Under the pieces are notes generated by a model, which was given only the letters and a program-made list of their open reading frames with translations, made no database searches and was not told the DNA's origin. A stretch of DNA of 64,000 nt, from positions 7,017,814 to 7,081,813 of the forward strand of contig NC_021684.1 in the NCBI RefSeq assembly GCF_000247815.1, written 5' to 3'. Positions 1 through 20,015 of this stretch are shown piece by piece. Position 1 is the stretch's first letter. Every line of letters starts with the position of its first letter. A program made the translations under genes and the position numbers. This stretch comes from Ficedula albicollis. Its lineage: Eukaryota; Chordata; Aves; Passeriformes; Muscicapidae.

Positions 1-298
1 GGGGGATGCCCCCATTGTGGGGGACACCCTGCTGTGATAGGTAGGGGTACAGCCCAAACTTGTTCTTGTAGAAGATGGTGATGTTCTGGCCGGCAAAGTG
101 GCCACCCTGGTTCTCCACGATGCCGTAGTCGCTGAGGGGCAGCCCCACGCCGAAGCGGTGCTGGCAGCGGCCGGTGGGGACGTTCCACACCACGGTAAAG
201 GGCTGGCCGCCTGCCAGGGGCTTGGGGGCCGGGCTTTCCTCACCGTCTGTGCCCAGTGCCAGGCAGGCCCACAGTGCCAGCATCAGCACCGGCACCAT
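1..298 (-). CDS. HYAL3: Hyaluronidase N-terminus, probably HYAL3 (partial, cut by window edge)
   Basis: The first 99 codons of a glycosyl hydrolase family 56 hyaluronidase are readable from the ATG at 298-296. A short hydrophobic signal peptide (MVPVLMLALWACLALG) is followed by the family opening PFTVVWNVPTGRC, then GQNITIFYKNKFGLYPY and HNGGIP. The catalytic Asp/Glu region lies beyond the window. A strong acceptor (pyrimidine tract then CAG) puts the exon start at 329, leaving about 31 nt of 5'UTR before a good-context ATG. From memory of the human paralogs, GQN-TIFYKN-LGLYPY and HNGGIP fit HYAL3 better than HYAL1 or HYAL2. In mammals HYAL3 lies next to NAA80 on the same strand, as here. The family is certain; the paralog is an inference. 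Human HYAL3 has little or no measured hyaluronidase activity of its own, so enzymatic function should not be assumed. Confidence 0.75.
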   Translation of the reverse strand, partial: MVPVLMLALWACLALGTDGEESPAPKPLAGGQPFTVVWNVPTGRCQHRFGVGLPLSDYGIVENQGGHFAGQNITIFYKNKFGLYPYLSQQGVPHNGGIP

Positions 299-329
299 CC
301 CCTCAGCAGTGGCTTGCGGGGCCGGCACC

Positions 330-1479
330 CTGCGAGGAAAGGAGAGCCATGGGGGTGAGGCTGTGGGATGCAGTGGGCATTCCAGCAATGCAGGCACTGC
401 CACCCTGGCACATGGTGGACTGGACTGGCCACAGGGGCTGGGCTGTCCTGCAAGCACGTGCTGCCCACCCCAAAACCTGACAGGACTGGGTACACTTGGG
501 GGTTTGAGACCCCTCCTGCCTCAGCACTGCCAGTGTTACCTCTGCCTGTTGCTCTCTGGTGCTGAGATCCTGCTTGCACCACCACAGCCACGGCACAGCT
601 CTGGAGTGGCACTGCAAGCCACTGACCCTGGTGCCTCAATTTCCCTGCAGCTCCCAGTCCTGCCTGTAGTGGAGGCACGGAGACTCCCTGGTCCTGGTTT
701 CAGCTCAGTGCTGAGCCAGGCTGGGTGATCTGCTGAAGGACTGAATCCCCCCAAGAGGCAAGGTGGGGCCAGAGGGGCAGCTCTGTCCCTTACAGCTTAG
801 GCAGGGCCAGAGGGGTCTGGTGCCCCTGCCCGGCACTGGCAGCTGCCCAGAATGAGAGGATTAGGCGGGGAATGGGCTCAGGGCCGCGTGATACAGCAAG
901 GACAGTGCTAATCCCTCGTTGCGAGGCCGGACGCTCTCTCTGACCTTCCTGCTCCCATGCCTCTGGCCCTCACTGACACTGGCTGCCTTAGAGGGGTTTG
1001 GCCACCTGCCCCCCTCGCCACGCAGTGCAGGGGGCCCCCACTGCAGGTTCTGCAGAGCCACCACCATGCCCTCTTCCCACAGTGCCCCTCCAGCCATCCT
1101 GTGCCTCAGTTTCCCCAGGCTGCTCAGTGAGCACAGCTGTGGCCATGCTGGAGGCCACCACATGCCATCAGCCCCAGCTGTCCCACAACAAATCCTAAAT
1201 GGAGGAGACACTGGTGGGACTGGGCAGTGCTCCTGGGGACTAGTGCCAACCCCACAGCCTGGAGTGGGCCTGGCTCCCCGCCATGCTGGTGGTCCCAGAG
1301 CCCCAGGCAGGAGGCAGCGTACCCAGGTAGGGCAGGGCATGGGAACCACCTCCCTGCCAGCACCCCCTGCCCCCAGCAATGGGCCAGAGTGAACCATGAG
1401 GCTGGGAGAGCTGGTGCCAGACCTGAAGAATGGCAGGCAGTCAGGCAGCGCTGCAGCGGGCAGCTCCTGCCCTCACTGA
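330..1479. other. Non-coding interval between HYAL3 coding exon and NAA80
   Basis: GC-rich sequence with no ORF that looks coding. By analogy with mammals, where HYAL3 transcripts start upstream of NAA80, it is probably the HYAL3 intron that also holds the NAA80 3' end. I see no repeats or RNA genes. Confidence 0.5.
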
Positions 1480-1484
1480 TTTAA

Positions 1485-1485
<1 letters not shown>
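1480..1485 (-). terminator. ATTAAA poly(A) signal overlapping the NAA80 stop codon
   Basis: On the minus strand the NAA80 stop TGA (1487-1485) shares its A with an ATTAAA hexamer (TGATTAAATC). If used, the mRNA would have almost no 3'UTR. No AATAAA is visible between here and the HYAL3 exon. The hexamer is seen; its use is inferred. Confidence 0.4.
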
Positions 1486-2759
<1,274 letters not shown>

Positions 2760-2767
2760 TCTTCTCA

Positions 2768-3539
2768 CTGACAGGAAACCAAGCAGGTCACAGCTTAGAG
2801 GCAGTAAGACACAGACCACGCGTCTGTCTCCCCCAGCCCGCCACTGGCCCCGGTACAGGCACAGTTCCCCAGCAGCGTAGCCAGATGGAGCTCATGGAGG
2901 CCTGGCGGGTCCAAGATCAAACAACAGATTCATGGCAGGGAAGTGGCACATGGTGCCAGCTGCAGGAAATCATGCCATGAGACTCGCAGAAAGGTTTAGC
3001 ACTGCCAAGCCAGCTGAGGGGCAGGAGGCAGAGTGCTGGCCTTGCCTTCTCCCCAGCTCCTGCCACTAGCTCCTGCCACCTCGGCACCCATCAGACCAGC
3101 TAGCTCATCACACATGTTCTCAGAATCAGGGTTCTGAGGAGCGCAAAGAGTCTCTGAGAAAACCCCCATCCTACAGCATGCCAGCTCCTCTTTTAGCCTG
3201 GCAGTTCCCCTTGCAAAGGAGAAGCCGCAGGCAGAAGGCAGGAGGAACCACCACACCAGTTGATTAACTAGGATTGAGCAAACTGCCCCACTTCCCCTCT
3301 GGGGGTTGGGGAGCGCCTGAGCCTGCCCTCCCACACCCTAGGTGCCCCCAAGAGGCATGGTGGGGTCACCCCCCCCAGCACCAAGACTCCTGACTCAAAG
3401 GCCAGCCTGCATTCTCCCCTTCAGACACCAGACCCCACCACAACTCCTGAGTGGGTGACGGTTTCCTTCCATCTGCCCACCAAAGCCACGCCAGGACTCC
3501 AACACCATCTGTCTGCCACTCATCTTGCCTTCACCCACC
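2768..3539. other. Non-coding 5' flank/intron of NAA80-HYAL3
   Basis: No convincing coding potential. The NAA80 acceptor at 2768-2769 implies a 5'UTR exon further right, possibly in the CpG-rich block at 4.4-5.1 kb. Short ORFs here have no recognisable domain. Confidence 0.4.
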
Positions 3540-3660
3540 CTCCCTGTGCTCACTCTGCTGCTACCCACTCTGTCTGCACTCACCCTGCTCACACCCACCC
3601 TGCTCATACCTGTACCTGTTCACGCTCACCCTTCTCATACTCACCCTGCCTGCTGCTGCT
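3540..3660. repeat. Degenerate CT-rich tandem repeat
   Basis: Imperfect repeats of cactcaccctgct-type units (CACTCTG, CACTCACCCTGCT, CACCCACCCTGCTC, CTCACCCTTCTC). They create spurious Arg/Val/Ser-rich ORFs on the minus strand. Confidence 0.6.
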
Positions 3661-3929
3661 GGCTCCTTTGCCCTGGGTGCCAACGCAGCAGGAAGCAGCC
3701 CAGGCTCATGACCAATCATAGGGCCTGCTTCTGCTTCCCCAGTGTGAATGACACGTCTGTCCAGGGCCCCACAGAGCACCCCCTGCTTCCCACGCAGCAC
3801 CCCCACACAGAGCACTCACCCTGCCTGCACCCCGATTGCTCCAAACCACACATCACTCACACACAGATACTGAAACGGCATCACCCAGCTGATTGCTGCT
3901 CCCACCTCACGGCTGCACCTCCTGAACAG

Positions 3930-4420
3930 GTCCTCACCCCACCACTGACCCTCACTGACCATCAATGACCCAACACTCATCACTGATCAGTCGTTTGACC
4001 TGCCATGGACCCCATCTCTGACCCCACCACAGACCTCACTACTGACCCATCACTGACCCCCACACCAATCCATCATTGACCCTATCAGTGATGGGTTCAC
4101 TGACCCCCACACCAATCCATCATTGACCCTATCACTAACCCCAGTATTGACCCATCTCTGACCCCAACACTGACCCATCACTGACCCCCCCACCAACCCA
4201 TCACCTTTTTTTTTNNNNNNNNNNNNNNNNNNNNNNNNNNNNNNNNNNNNNNNNNNNNNNNNNNNNNNNNNNNACCCCCCCACCAACCCATCACTGACCC
4301 TATCACTAACCCCAGTATTGACCCATCGTTGACCCACCACTGACCCCATCATTGATCCCCTCATTGACCCTGCCATTGAACCTGTCACTGAACCCATCAC
4401 TGACCCAACACCGGCCCCTC
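3930..4420. repeat. Degenerate minisatellite with catcactgaccc-like unit
   Basis: Many imperfect copies of a unit near CATCACTGACCC, with a higher-order motif (CACCAATCCATCATTGACC) seen more than once near 4068 and 4110. The array is interrupted by the 59-N gap. It has no coding content. Confidence 0.75.
4215..4273. other. Assembly gap (59 N)
   Basis: 59 N bases preceded by a T run (4206-4214). A 21-bp sequence occurs on both sides (4184-4204 and 4274-4294), so the two contig ends probably overlap in the minisatellite and the gap may be negative in size. Confidence 0.98.
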
Positions 4421-5060
<640 letters not shown>

Positions 5061-5760
5061 CAAGGCTGTTTTGGCCATGTCCATCGTCACACCTTCCACT
5101 CCATCCCAAGGAGTGAGCCACTGTGCGGCAGCTCTCCATCCGTCTCTTTCAAGTCGTCGTGAGGCTTATGGAAGGCACCGCAAAAAAGATGATGAAGCAG
5201 GAAGTGCAGGACAGCTCTTTCACCTGCATGACCAGGACACGGATGAGGCCAAGGTGGGATTCCCAACCTGGCCAGCCTTTTGGAAATGCAGTTTGGACCC
5301 TTCAGATGTGTCCTCATGAGTTCTAGTTAGCTCAGTTCCTAGGTAGAGCTCCCCTCCCTGACCACAGCTGCCTTTCTGCTTCTGCTGCCTGCATGGATGG
5401 GGAGGTGGGTTCCTTGTCCACCCAGCTCCTTCTGCACTGCCCCTGGCATGGGTTCCTGCAGCCTCAGAGACTGAGCAACAGCTCCACAGCAGCCTGGGGC
5501 CACCAAGACCAAAACTTCCTAGCCTCGACAGGCTTCCAGACAGAGAGGGTGGCTCCTCTTGTCATGTTTTGAGGAGCTGAGCTGAGGGCAGCCTCACTCC
5601 CCATCCACCTGCACAGGCTGGGACAGGCTCTCCCCAGGCCTGTTGCATTGCAGAGATCAGTGCAGGGCATTCTCGCTGTCCTTCCCTGACTCCCCCCGTG
5701 CCAAAGAGAAAAGAGATTGTTTGCACACAATAAAATTTCTGCACAAAAGCAGTTTTTAGC
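5061..5760. other. Unassigned interval with a plus-strand AATAAA
   Basis: I recognise no gene here. Short plus-strand ORFs (for example the one from 5071) have no known motif. AATAAA at 5729-5734 is followed by T-rich sequence (gtttttagctctttag), which would suit a plus-strand 3' end. A short unrecognised or non-coding transcript from the CpG block at 4.4-5.1 kb is possible. Confidence 0.3.
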
Positions 5761-6120
5761 TCTTTAGAGCATCACCTGTCCCAGACACAGACATTAGCCC
5801 AGAATGGCCAAGGACGGGTCCCTGGAGCTCCACAAAGGACATGGGAAGGGACCAGAGGCCATGCCCGACAGTGGAGCCTGGTTAAGGGTCCCTGGGGGGC
5901 AGAACGAGTTGATGATGATATCGGAAGTAGCAATCCACTGTCACTGTCACCTTGCGGGGCTGCCAGCTGCAGGACTGGGCCCGAAGGGCCACGGGGGGCA
6001 GAGGACGCAGCGCTGGGGGCCCGGGGGCCCTGGGGCTCTGACAACCGAGCTGCGGGTCGCCGGCAAGAGGGGCCGGTCGGTGCCGCAGGGACCCCGTGCA
6101 CCGGGACGGGAGGGACCGGA

Positions 6121-6231
6121 GGGGCGGGGGTAGCACCGGGGGCGTGACCACAGCGTGGGGGGCGTGGCCACGGCCCGGGGGCGGGCCGGCGGTGTGACGT
6201 CACACCCGAGTGACAGCGCGGCGGCCGGCCG
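6121..6231 (+). promoter_or_regulatory. RRP9 proximal promoter with GC boxes and a consensus CRE
   Basis: A CpG-rich stretch directly before the lost RRP9 exon 1. GC-box-like motifs include ggggcggggg (6121-6130) and the gggggcgggc near 6177. A full CRE TGACGTCA (6195-6202) sits inside a 14-bp perfect palindrome at 6192-6205. There is no TATA box, as expected for a housekeeping nucleolar protein gene. The motifs are seen; factor binding is inferred. Confidence 0.65.
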
Positions 6232-6395
<164 letters not shown>

Positions 6396-6514
6396 AGGCC
6401 CGGGCCGCAGGGAGAGAAGGAGGGAGGCGGGCGAGGAAGGGCGACCTCGCCGGGGTCGCCGCTGTGCCGCTTTCGCTGCGCCCGTCCCGTCGATCGCCCC
6501 ATTTTGTTCCGCAG

Positions 6515-9500
6515 GCACCGGGCGCCGATGGGAGACCGCGGGCCACAGCCGGTCGGCCCGCCGACGAGGAAGTGTCTAGCGACTCCGAGACAGAGAGGTA
6601 AGGGCTGCGCCTGGGGAGTGCCGATACCGTAGCGGGGCGCCGAGACCGGGGGTTACCTGTACAGGAGGGGGTGTTGGACCGTGGGGTGCATGTAGCGGAG
6701 AGGTGCCGGGCCGGGGGTTGCCTGTACCGGAGGGGGTGTTGGACCGTGGGGTGCCTGTAGCGGAGAGGTGCCGGGCCGGGAGTGCCTGTACCGGAACGGA
6801 TGCCGGTACCTGTGGGGTGCCGGCACCGATGCTCACGCACGCGTGTCTCTGCAGTCCGTTGTTGGGGCGGCGGCGGCGAGAGGCGGCGGAGGAGGAGGTG
6901 GAGGAGACGCCGCAGGAGAAGAAGCTGCGCTTGGCCAAGCAGTACCTGGAGGAGCTCCGGCAGCTCGGTGAGTCCCGGCCGGCGCCGGCGCCCCGCGGGG
7001 CGGGCCCGGGCGCTGAGCCCGACCCTCATGCACTGTCCCGCCGCAGAGGAGGAGCGGGCGGAGGAGGAGGAGGAACTCGAGCCGGCAGATCTCATCGGCG
7101 ACCGGCTGAAGGAGGACGTGGTGAGCGGGGAGGCCCGTGCGGCCTCTCGGTCCCGTTGGCAGCAGCGGGCTCTGTCCCCTTCCCGCGGTACCGGGACTGA
7201 GGCCACCTCTGCTGAACCTCTCCCTTCTTCCCCAGCTGGAGCAGAAGGGCCGGCTACAGCGCCTGGTCGCCAAAGATGTAAGTGCCTGGGGCTGGGGGTG
7301 CCAGACTGCATGTGAGAGCTTAGGGGACACTAAGGCATGGCTAGCACACTACAGCCTTTCTGCCTGCTGCTGGCACCCTGGAGAAGTCAGGGTGCTGTGC
7401 TGGGGTATTCCCGTGCCTGGGGAAGGGTCCTGGGCAGCCCAGCTCACATCCTGCTCTTCCTGCAGGTACGGCCTCCAGATCCAGCCAGGATCCGTGTGCT
7501 GCGGGGACACCAGCTGCCTGTTACCTGCCTCGTCATCTCTCCTGATGACAGATTCATTTTTTCTTCTTCCAAGGACGGCTCCCTCATCAAATGCAAGTGT
7601 TCACCAGGGGCCGTGAGTGGTTGTTCCCAAGCCCAAACCCTGCAGGGACCCAGGTGCCCACTGAGGTGGCTTGGCCCTTGGCAGTCCTTGGATTGTGCTT
7701 TATGGAAGGCTCATTGACACTATTGGGAGTGGTAGGAGGCTCCCAGGAGGTGACTGTGATGACTTTCCTGCAGGGGAGGTGGACAGTGGGAAGAGGCTGT
7801 GCGTGGTGCCCGGGGGGAAGAAGGGCACAGAGGAGCGGCACATGGGGCACGCATCCCATGTCCTTTGCATGGCCATTTCATCGGACGGCAAGTACCTGGT
7901 ATGGGGACAGGGAGTGGAGACATGGCCATGGGGAGGCTTCTCATAGGCTCCTGGGGGTAGAGTCTCATGCCCAGATGTGCCTTGCTAGGTTAAAGCAGCC
8001 CTTACCCCCTGCTGGGTCACTAATGGGTCCCTGGGACACACAAAGCCCATGGAGTGGGAGTGCAGGCAGGGGTGGGCTGTGGGTGTCCAAGTGAAAGTCT
8101 CAGGCATCCCCTGCTGTCTGCCAGGCTACGGGAGACAGGAACAAGCTGATCATGATCTGGGATGCAGCCACCTGCAAGCGCCTGCACATCTTCACAGGGC
8201 ACCGCGACGCCGTTTCAGTGAGTTGGGGGCATTGGGCATGGTGCCTGTGGGGCCAGGCAGTTGTGTCCTCCTCGGCATCCATCACAGCTGTACTGTGTCT
8301 GTCCATCTGTCCCCAGGGCCTGTCCTTCCGAAAGGGCACACACCAGCTGTACAGTGCTTCCCACGACCGCTGCGTCAAGGTCTGGGATGTGGCGGAGAAC
8401 GCATACGTGGAGACCCTGTGAGAGCTGGGGAAATCCCACTGACCCTGTCAAGGGGTGCACCAGCAGCCCTGAGGAGGTGAAGGGGCAGAGGGCCATGCTT
8501 GCCATAGCTCTTTGTCATCTCCTTCTCCAGGTTTGGACACCAGGATGTCATCACAGGGCTGGACAGCCTGAGCCGGGAGTGCTGTGTGACAGCGGGGGGA
8601 CGGGATGGCACTGTGCGGCTCTGGAAGATCCCTGAGGAATCACAGCTTGTGTTTTCTGGGCACCAGTAAGTCTGGGTGAAAGAGGGGGCTGTGGGCACGT
8701 GTGTCCAGCTGGGGCAGTGGTGTGTGGGTGCCAAGCATCACCAGGAGCACGCTGGGGATGCTGCTGAGCCCTTGTCCTGTAACCAGGATCCCAAAGCACA
8801 CTTGTAACTGCTGGCAGTTGCCTCTTCTCTTCACAGGGGCTCCATCGACTGTATCCAGCTCATCAATGAGGAGCACATGGTGTCTGGTGCTGATGATGGG
8901 TGAGCAGGGGCCCAGCCTGATGCCTGGGGTGGGCAGGGTGCCCCTCAGCCCCCTCACCCCTCACGTTCCCCGCAGGTCTTTAGCCCTGTGGGGGCTGACG
9001 AAGAAGAAGCCGCTGGCGCTGGCTCAGCAGGCGCACGGCGAGCAGGACAGCCAGGGCCTGCAGCAGCCCTACTGGATCTCAGCTGTGGCTGCCCTGCGAA
9101 ACAGTGACCTCCTGGCCACAGGTGTGTGGCAGCTGCTTTTGGCAGCCTGTGGGGGAAATGTGTGCTGCTCCCATCCCTGGGCTGGGGTGCGTGACAGTCT
9201 CCTCTCCGTGCCCCAGGGTCCCACAGCGGCAGTGTGAAGCTCTGGAAGTGTGGTGAAGGATTTCGGAAGCTGGAGCACCTCTTGGACATCCCCTTGGTAT
9301 GGATGGATGGATGGGCAGGTTGGGAATTCTGGAGCTGGGCTGGAGGGTGTCTCAGCAAGGGCTTCCCAGCCCACAGGAGAAGCCGGTGGGAGCCCCTAAC
9401 CCTGCCCTGTCCATTTACCCTGCCCTGTCCCCTCCAGGTGGGTTTTGTCAACAGCCTCAAGTTCTCAGCAGCTGGTGACTTCCTGGTGGCTGGCATTGGG

Positions 9501-9713
9501 CAGGAGCACCGGTACTGTCCCCTCTCCCTGGTGCTGCCTGGGGGTGCAGCTTCCCCCTCCTCTGGGTCTTGTTGGAGGGTGATCCACCCCATCTCTCTCA
9601 TCCACAGGCTCGGACGGTGGTGGAGAATCAAAGAAGCCAAAAACAGTATCTGCATCATCCCCCTGAAGCAGAAGACCACAGCCCCTAACCCTGAATCCCC
9701 TGGCAGCTCCTAG
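6515..9713 (+). CDS. RRP9: U3 snoRNP protein RRP9 (U3-55K), WD40 protein; N-terminus missing
   Basis: RRP9 binds the B/C motif of the U3 snoRNA and takes part in pre-rRNA processing for the small subunit in the nucleolus. Fourteen exons join in phase: 6515-6597, 6855-6967, 7047-7120, 7236-7277, 7466-7612, 7779-7898, 8125-8217, 8317-8417, 8531-8665, 8837-8899, 8976-9121, 9217-9296, 9438-9511, 9608-9713 (stop TAG 9711-9713), giving 458 residues; human has about 475. Landmarks are the acidic EEVSSDSETE, EKKLRLAKQYLEELRQL and GRLQRLVAKD. Seven WD-type blades follow, including VLRGHQLPVTCLVISPDD, FTGHRDAVS, SASHDRCVKVWDV, AGGRDGTVRLWKIPEESQLV, INEEHMVSGADDGS and GRWWRIKEAKNS near the end. Exon 1 is lost in poly-C. 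The exon 6/7 junction is unusual: KCSPGA is added and Cys replaces the usual Trp after IK. Confidence 0.95.
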
Positions 9714-9972
9714 CCCCCTGTCCCTGGAGCCACTGGAGCAGGTCCTTCTGTCGCTGTAGCTGTGCCCTCCATCCTTGGTGCAGCCACCACCCGGAGGTCG
9801 GGCAGGATGTAAATGGGGGTTGTCACATTGTCCCTGATTCTGCTGGCCCCCATGTCTTGATGTGGCTGTGCCCTCTGCGAGGGTCTGTCCCCTTCTCTCA
9901 GGTTTGGCTGTACCTGAGCTCTGGAACAATCCATTTTGTAAAAAAAACAACACCAAACCCACTTTATTTACA
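9714..9972 (+). other. RRP9 3'UTR and 3' flank
   Basis: Non-coding sequence after the RRP9 stop. No canonical plus-strand AATAAA or ATTAAA is visible before the A-rich stretch. CATAAA at 9971 is the nearest weak variant, so the RRP9 cleavage site is uncertain. Confidence 0.5.
9963..9968 (-). terminator. Minus-strand AATAAA with GT-rich downstream element, candidate GRM2 3' end
   Basis: TTTATT on the plus strand reads AATAAA on the minus strand, followed there by GTGGGTTTGGTGTTGTTTT, a good GU-rich downstream element. I find no closer minus-strand signal below the GRM2 stop at 13501. It may therefore end GRM2 mRNA and overlap the RRP9 3'UTR. Confidence 0.45.
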
Positions 9973-10821
<849 letters not shown>

Positions 10822-11311
10822 TTTTGTTCACAGAAAAAATCTACTCTTAAAAACTTGTTTGGGCTCAAATACCTGGGTCCTGTTGCTTGCCCTGAGCCTC
10901 CAATACTCCCCCAGGCTCTGCAGGGGCTGGGGTCAGCGGCATGTATCTGTCCCTGCTCCTGCCCTGTCTTCCACAAAGGGATGAGAAGCGCCACACACAG
11001 GGAGGGAAGCGATGGAGGGGCTTGGGCCCAGCCCAGCCACACTCAGTGGCTCTCCTGTGGCCAAAACCAGGAGGAAAACATGAAAATGCAAAGCACTAGG
11101 GGAAGGGTGATGTGGTCCAAGGCTTGGAACAGGAGATGGTGGGAAAGGCATGGCTCTGGGAAGGTGGGGTGGGCGATGGGGCGAGGGCAGCGTGTGGCAG
11201 GGTGGGAGGTGCAGCGTGGGTTGACGCAAGCAAAAAGCAGGAGGTGGAACAGGGCTTGGCAAGAGGGAGTGGAGTTGTGCCCCAGCTGGTGCTGAGGGCA
11301 AGGGGCAGGGG
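10822..11311. other. Non-coding interval between poly-C block and minisatellite
   Basis: Unique sequence that becomes strongly G-rich towards 11160-11300. No gene is recognised. If GRM2 uses the signal at 9963-9968, this is GRM2 3'UTR. Confidence 0.4.
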
Positions 11312-11471
11312 ATGTACCCCAGGGCTCAGTGCAAGGGACAAGGAGAGGGCATTTGTGCCACAGCTCAGTGCAAGGTCCGTGCGATGTGCACTACAGCTCA
11401 GTGCAAGGGATGGGGGAACATTCACCATGGCTCAGGGCAGGGGGTGTGGGGGCACAATGGCTCAGTGCAGG
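11312..11471. repeat. Diverged left shoulder of the minisatellite
   Basis: Degenerate units built around GGCTCAGTGCAAGGG and CACCATGGCTCAGGGCAGGGG. They are related to, but much more diverged than, the units of the adjacent 42-bp array. Confidence 0.6.
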
Positions 11472-13234
11472 TGACACAGAGGGACGCGTGCCATGGCTCC
11501 GTGTGAGGGTGGGGGATGCAGAAGGACGTGTGCCATGGCTCGGTGTGAGGGTAAGGGACACAGAGGGACGTGTGCCATGGCTCCGTGTGAGGGTAAGGGA
11601 TGCAGAGGGACGTGTGCCATGGCTCCGTGTGAGGGTAAGGGATGCAGAGGGACGTGTGCCATGGCTCCGTGTGAGGGTAAGGGATGCAGAGGGACGTGTG
11701 CCATGGCTCCGTGTGAGGGTAAGGGATGCAGAGGGACGTGTGCCATGGCTCCGTGTGAGGGTAAGGGATGCAGAGGGACGTGTGCCATGGCTCCGTGTGA
11801 GGGTAAGGGATGCAGAGGGACGTGTGCCATGGCTCCGTGTGAGGGTAAGGGATGCAGAGGGACGTGTGCCATGGCTCCGTGTGAGGGTAAGGGATGCAGA
11901 GGGACGTGTGCCATGGCTCCGTGTGAGGGTAAGGGATGCAGAGGGACGTGTGCCATGGCTCCGTGTGAGGGTAAGGGATGCAGAGGGACGTGTGCCATGG
12001 CTCCGTGTGAGGGTAAGGGATGCAGAGGGACGTGTGCCATGGCTCCGTGTGAGGGTAAGGGATGCAGAGGGACGTGTGCCATGGCTCCGTGTGAGGGTAA
12101 GGGATGCAGAGGGACGTGTGCCATGGCTCCGTGTGAGGGTAAGGGATGCAGAGGGACGTGTGCCATGGCTCCGTGTGAGGGTAAGGGATGCAGAGGGACG
12201 TGTGCCATGGCTCCGTGTGAGGGTAAGGGATGCAGAGGGACGTGTGCCATGGCTCCGTGTGAGGGTAAGGGATGCAGAGGGACGTGTGCCATGGCTCCGT
12301 GTGAGGGTAAGGGATGCAGAGGGACGTGTGCCATGGCTCCGTGTGAGGGTAAGGGATGCAGAGGGACGTGTGCCATGGCTCGGTGTGAGGGTAAGGGACG
12401 CAGAGGGACGTGTGCCATGGCTCCGTGTGAGGGTAAGGGATGCAGAGGGACGTGTGCCATGGCTCGGTGTGAGGGTAAGGGATGCAGAGGGACGTGTGCC
12501 ATGGCTCGGTGTGAGGGTAAGGGATGCAGAGGGACGTGTGCCATGGCTCGGTGTGAGGGTAAGGGATGCAGAGGGACGTGTGCCATGGCTCGGTGTGAGG
12601 GTAAGGGATGCAGAGGGACGTGTGCCATGGCTCGGTGTGAGGGTAAGGGATGCAGAGGGACGTGTGCCATGGCTCGGTGTGAGGGTAAGGGATGCAGAGG
12701 GACGTGTGCCATGGCTCGGTGTGAGGGTAAGGGATGCAGAGGGACGTGTGCCATGGCTCGGTGTGAGGGTAAGGGATGCAGAGGGACGTGTGCCATGGCT
12801 CGGTGTGAGGGTAAGGGATGCAGAGGGACGTGTGCCATGGCTCGGTGTGAGGGTAAGGGATGCAGAGGGACGTGTGCCATGGCTCGGTGTGAGGGTAAGG
12901 GATGCAGAGGGACGTGTGCCATGGCTCGGTGTGAGGGTAAGGGATGCAGAGGGACGTGTGCCATGGCTCGGTGTGAGGGTAAGGGATGCAGAGGGACGTG
13001 TGCCATGGCTCGGTGTGAGGGTAAGGGATGCAGAGGGACGTGTGCCATGGCTCGGTGTGAGGGTAAGGGATGCAGAGGGACGTGTGCCATGGCTCGGTGT
13101 GAGGGTAAGGGATGCAGAGGGACGTGTGCCATGGCTCGGTGTGAGGGTAAGGGATGCAGAGGGACGTGTGCCATGGCTCGGTGTGAGGGTAAGGGATGCA
13201 GAGGGACGTGTGCCATGGCTCGGTGTGAGGGTGG
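11472..13234. repeat. 42-bp minisatellite, 42 copies in two homogeneous blocks
   Basis: Units repeat exactly every 42 bp; an ATG inside GCCATGGC occurs at 11493 + 42k for k = 0 to 41. Units k=2-20 (19 copies) read GGCTCCGTG and are otherwise identical. Unit k=21 is a variant (CTCGG plus GGGACGCAG), k=22 returns to CTCCG, and k=23-40 (18 copies) all read GGCTCGGTG. The first two units and the last are diverged. Because 42 is a multiple of 3 and no stop falls inside, both strands carry ORFs of about 600 codons, which are spurious. Each unit has three GGG tracts on the plus strand. Confidence 0.97.
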
Positions 13235-13345
13235 GGATGTACGCTGTGGCTCAGGGAGTAGGGATGTTCACCATGGCTCAGTGCAGGGTGTGGAGCACAG
13301 GGTACCTGTAACGTGGCTCAGTGCAAGGGAAGGGTGACACATATC
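13235..13345. repeat. Diverged right shoulder of the minisatellite
   Basis: Degenerate units (TGTGGCTCAGGGAGTAGGG, CACCATGGCTCAGTGCAGGG, ACGTGGCTCAGTGCAAGGG) resembling the left shoulder more than the central array. The homogeneous array therefore expanded inside an older repeat field. Confidence 0.6.
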
Positions 13346-13500
13346 ATGACCCAACATGTGGGATGTGTAGCTCGTGCTGGGGCAGGGGCTGAGCCTCCTG
13401 GCTGCACCTGGCACCTCGCTGGGCCATGCTGCGGGCCCTGCTCTCCCTGGGGGAGCAGTGGGGGTGCTCTGTGGCAGCACCACCGCCTGGCCCCCGTCCT

Positions 13501-20015
<6,515 letters not shown>

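Noticed and set aside
1..298. HYAL1 or HYAL2 instead of HYAL3
   Set aside because: GQN-TIFYKN-LGLYPY plus HNGGIP fits HYAL3 best, and the position just downstream of NAA80 agrees. Not fully excluded because only 99 residues are visible.
11472..13234. CRISPR array
   Set aside because: The units are contiguous with no unique spacers, in a vertebrate gene region without cas genes.
11329..13337. ORFs of 660 and 614 codons (plus) and 584 codons (minus) over the minisatellite
   Set aside because: A 42-bp unit is 14 codons and carries no stop in these frames, so long ORFs arise automatically. No promoter, splice structure or domain supports a repeat protein.
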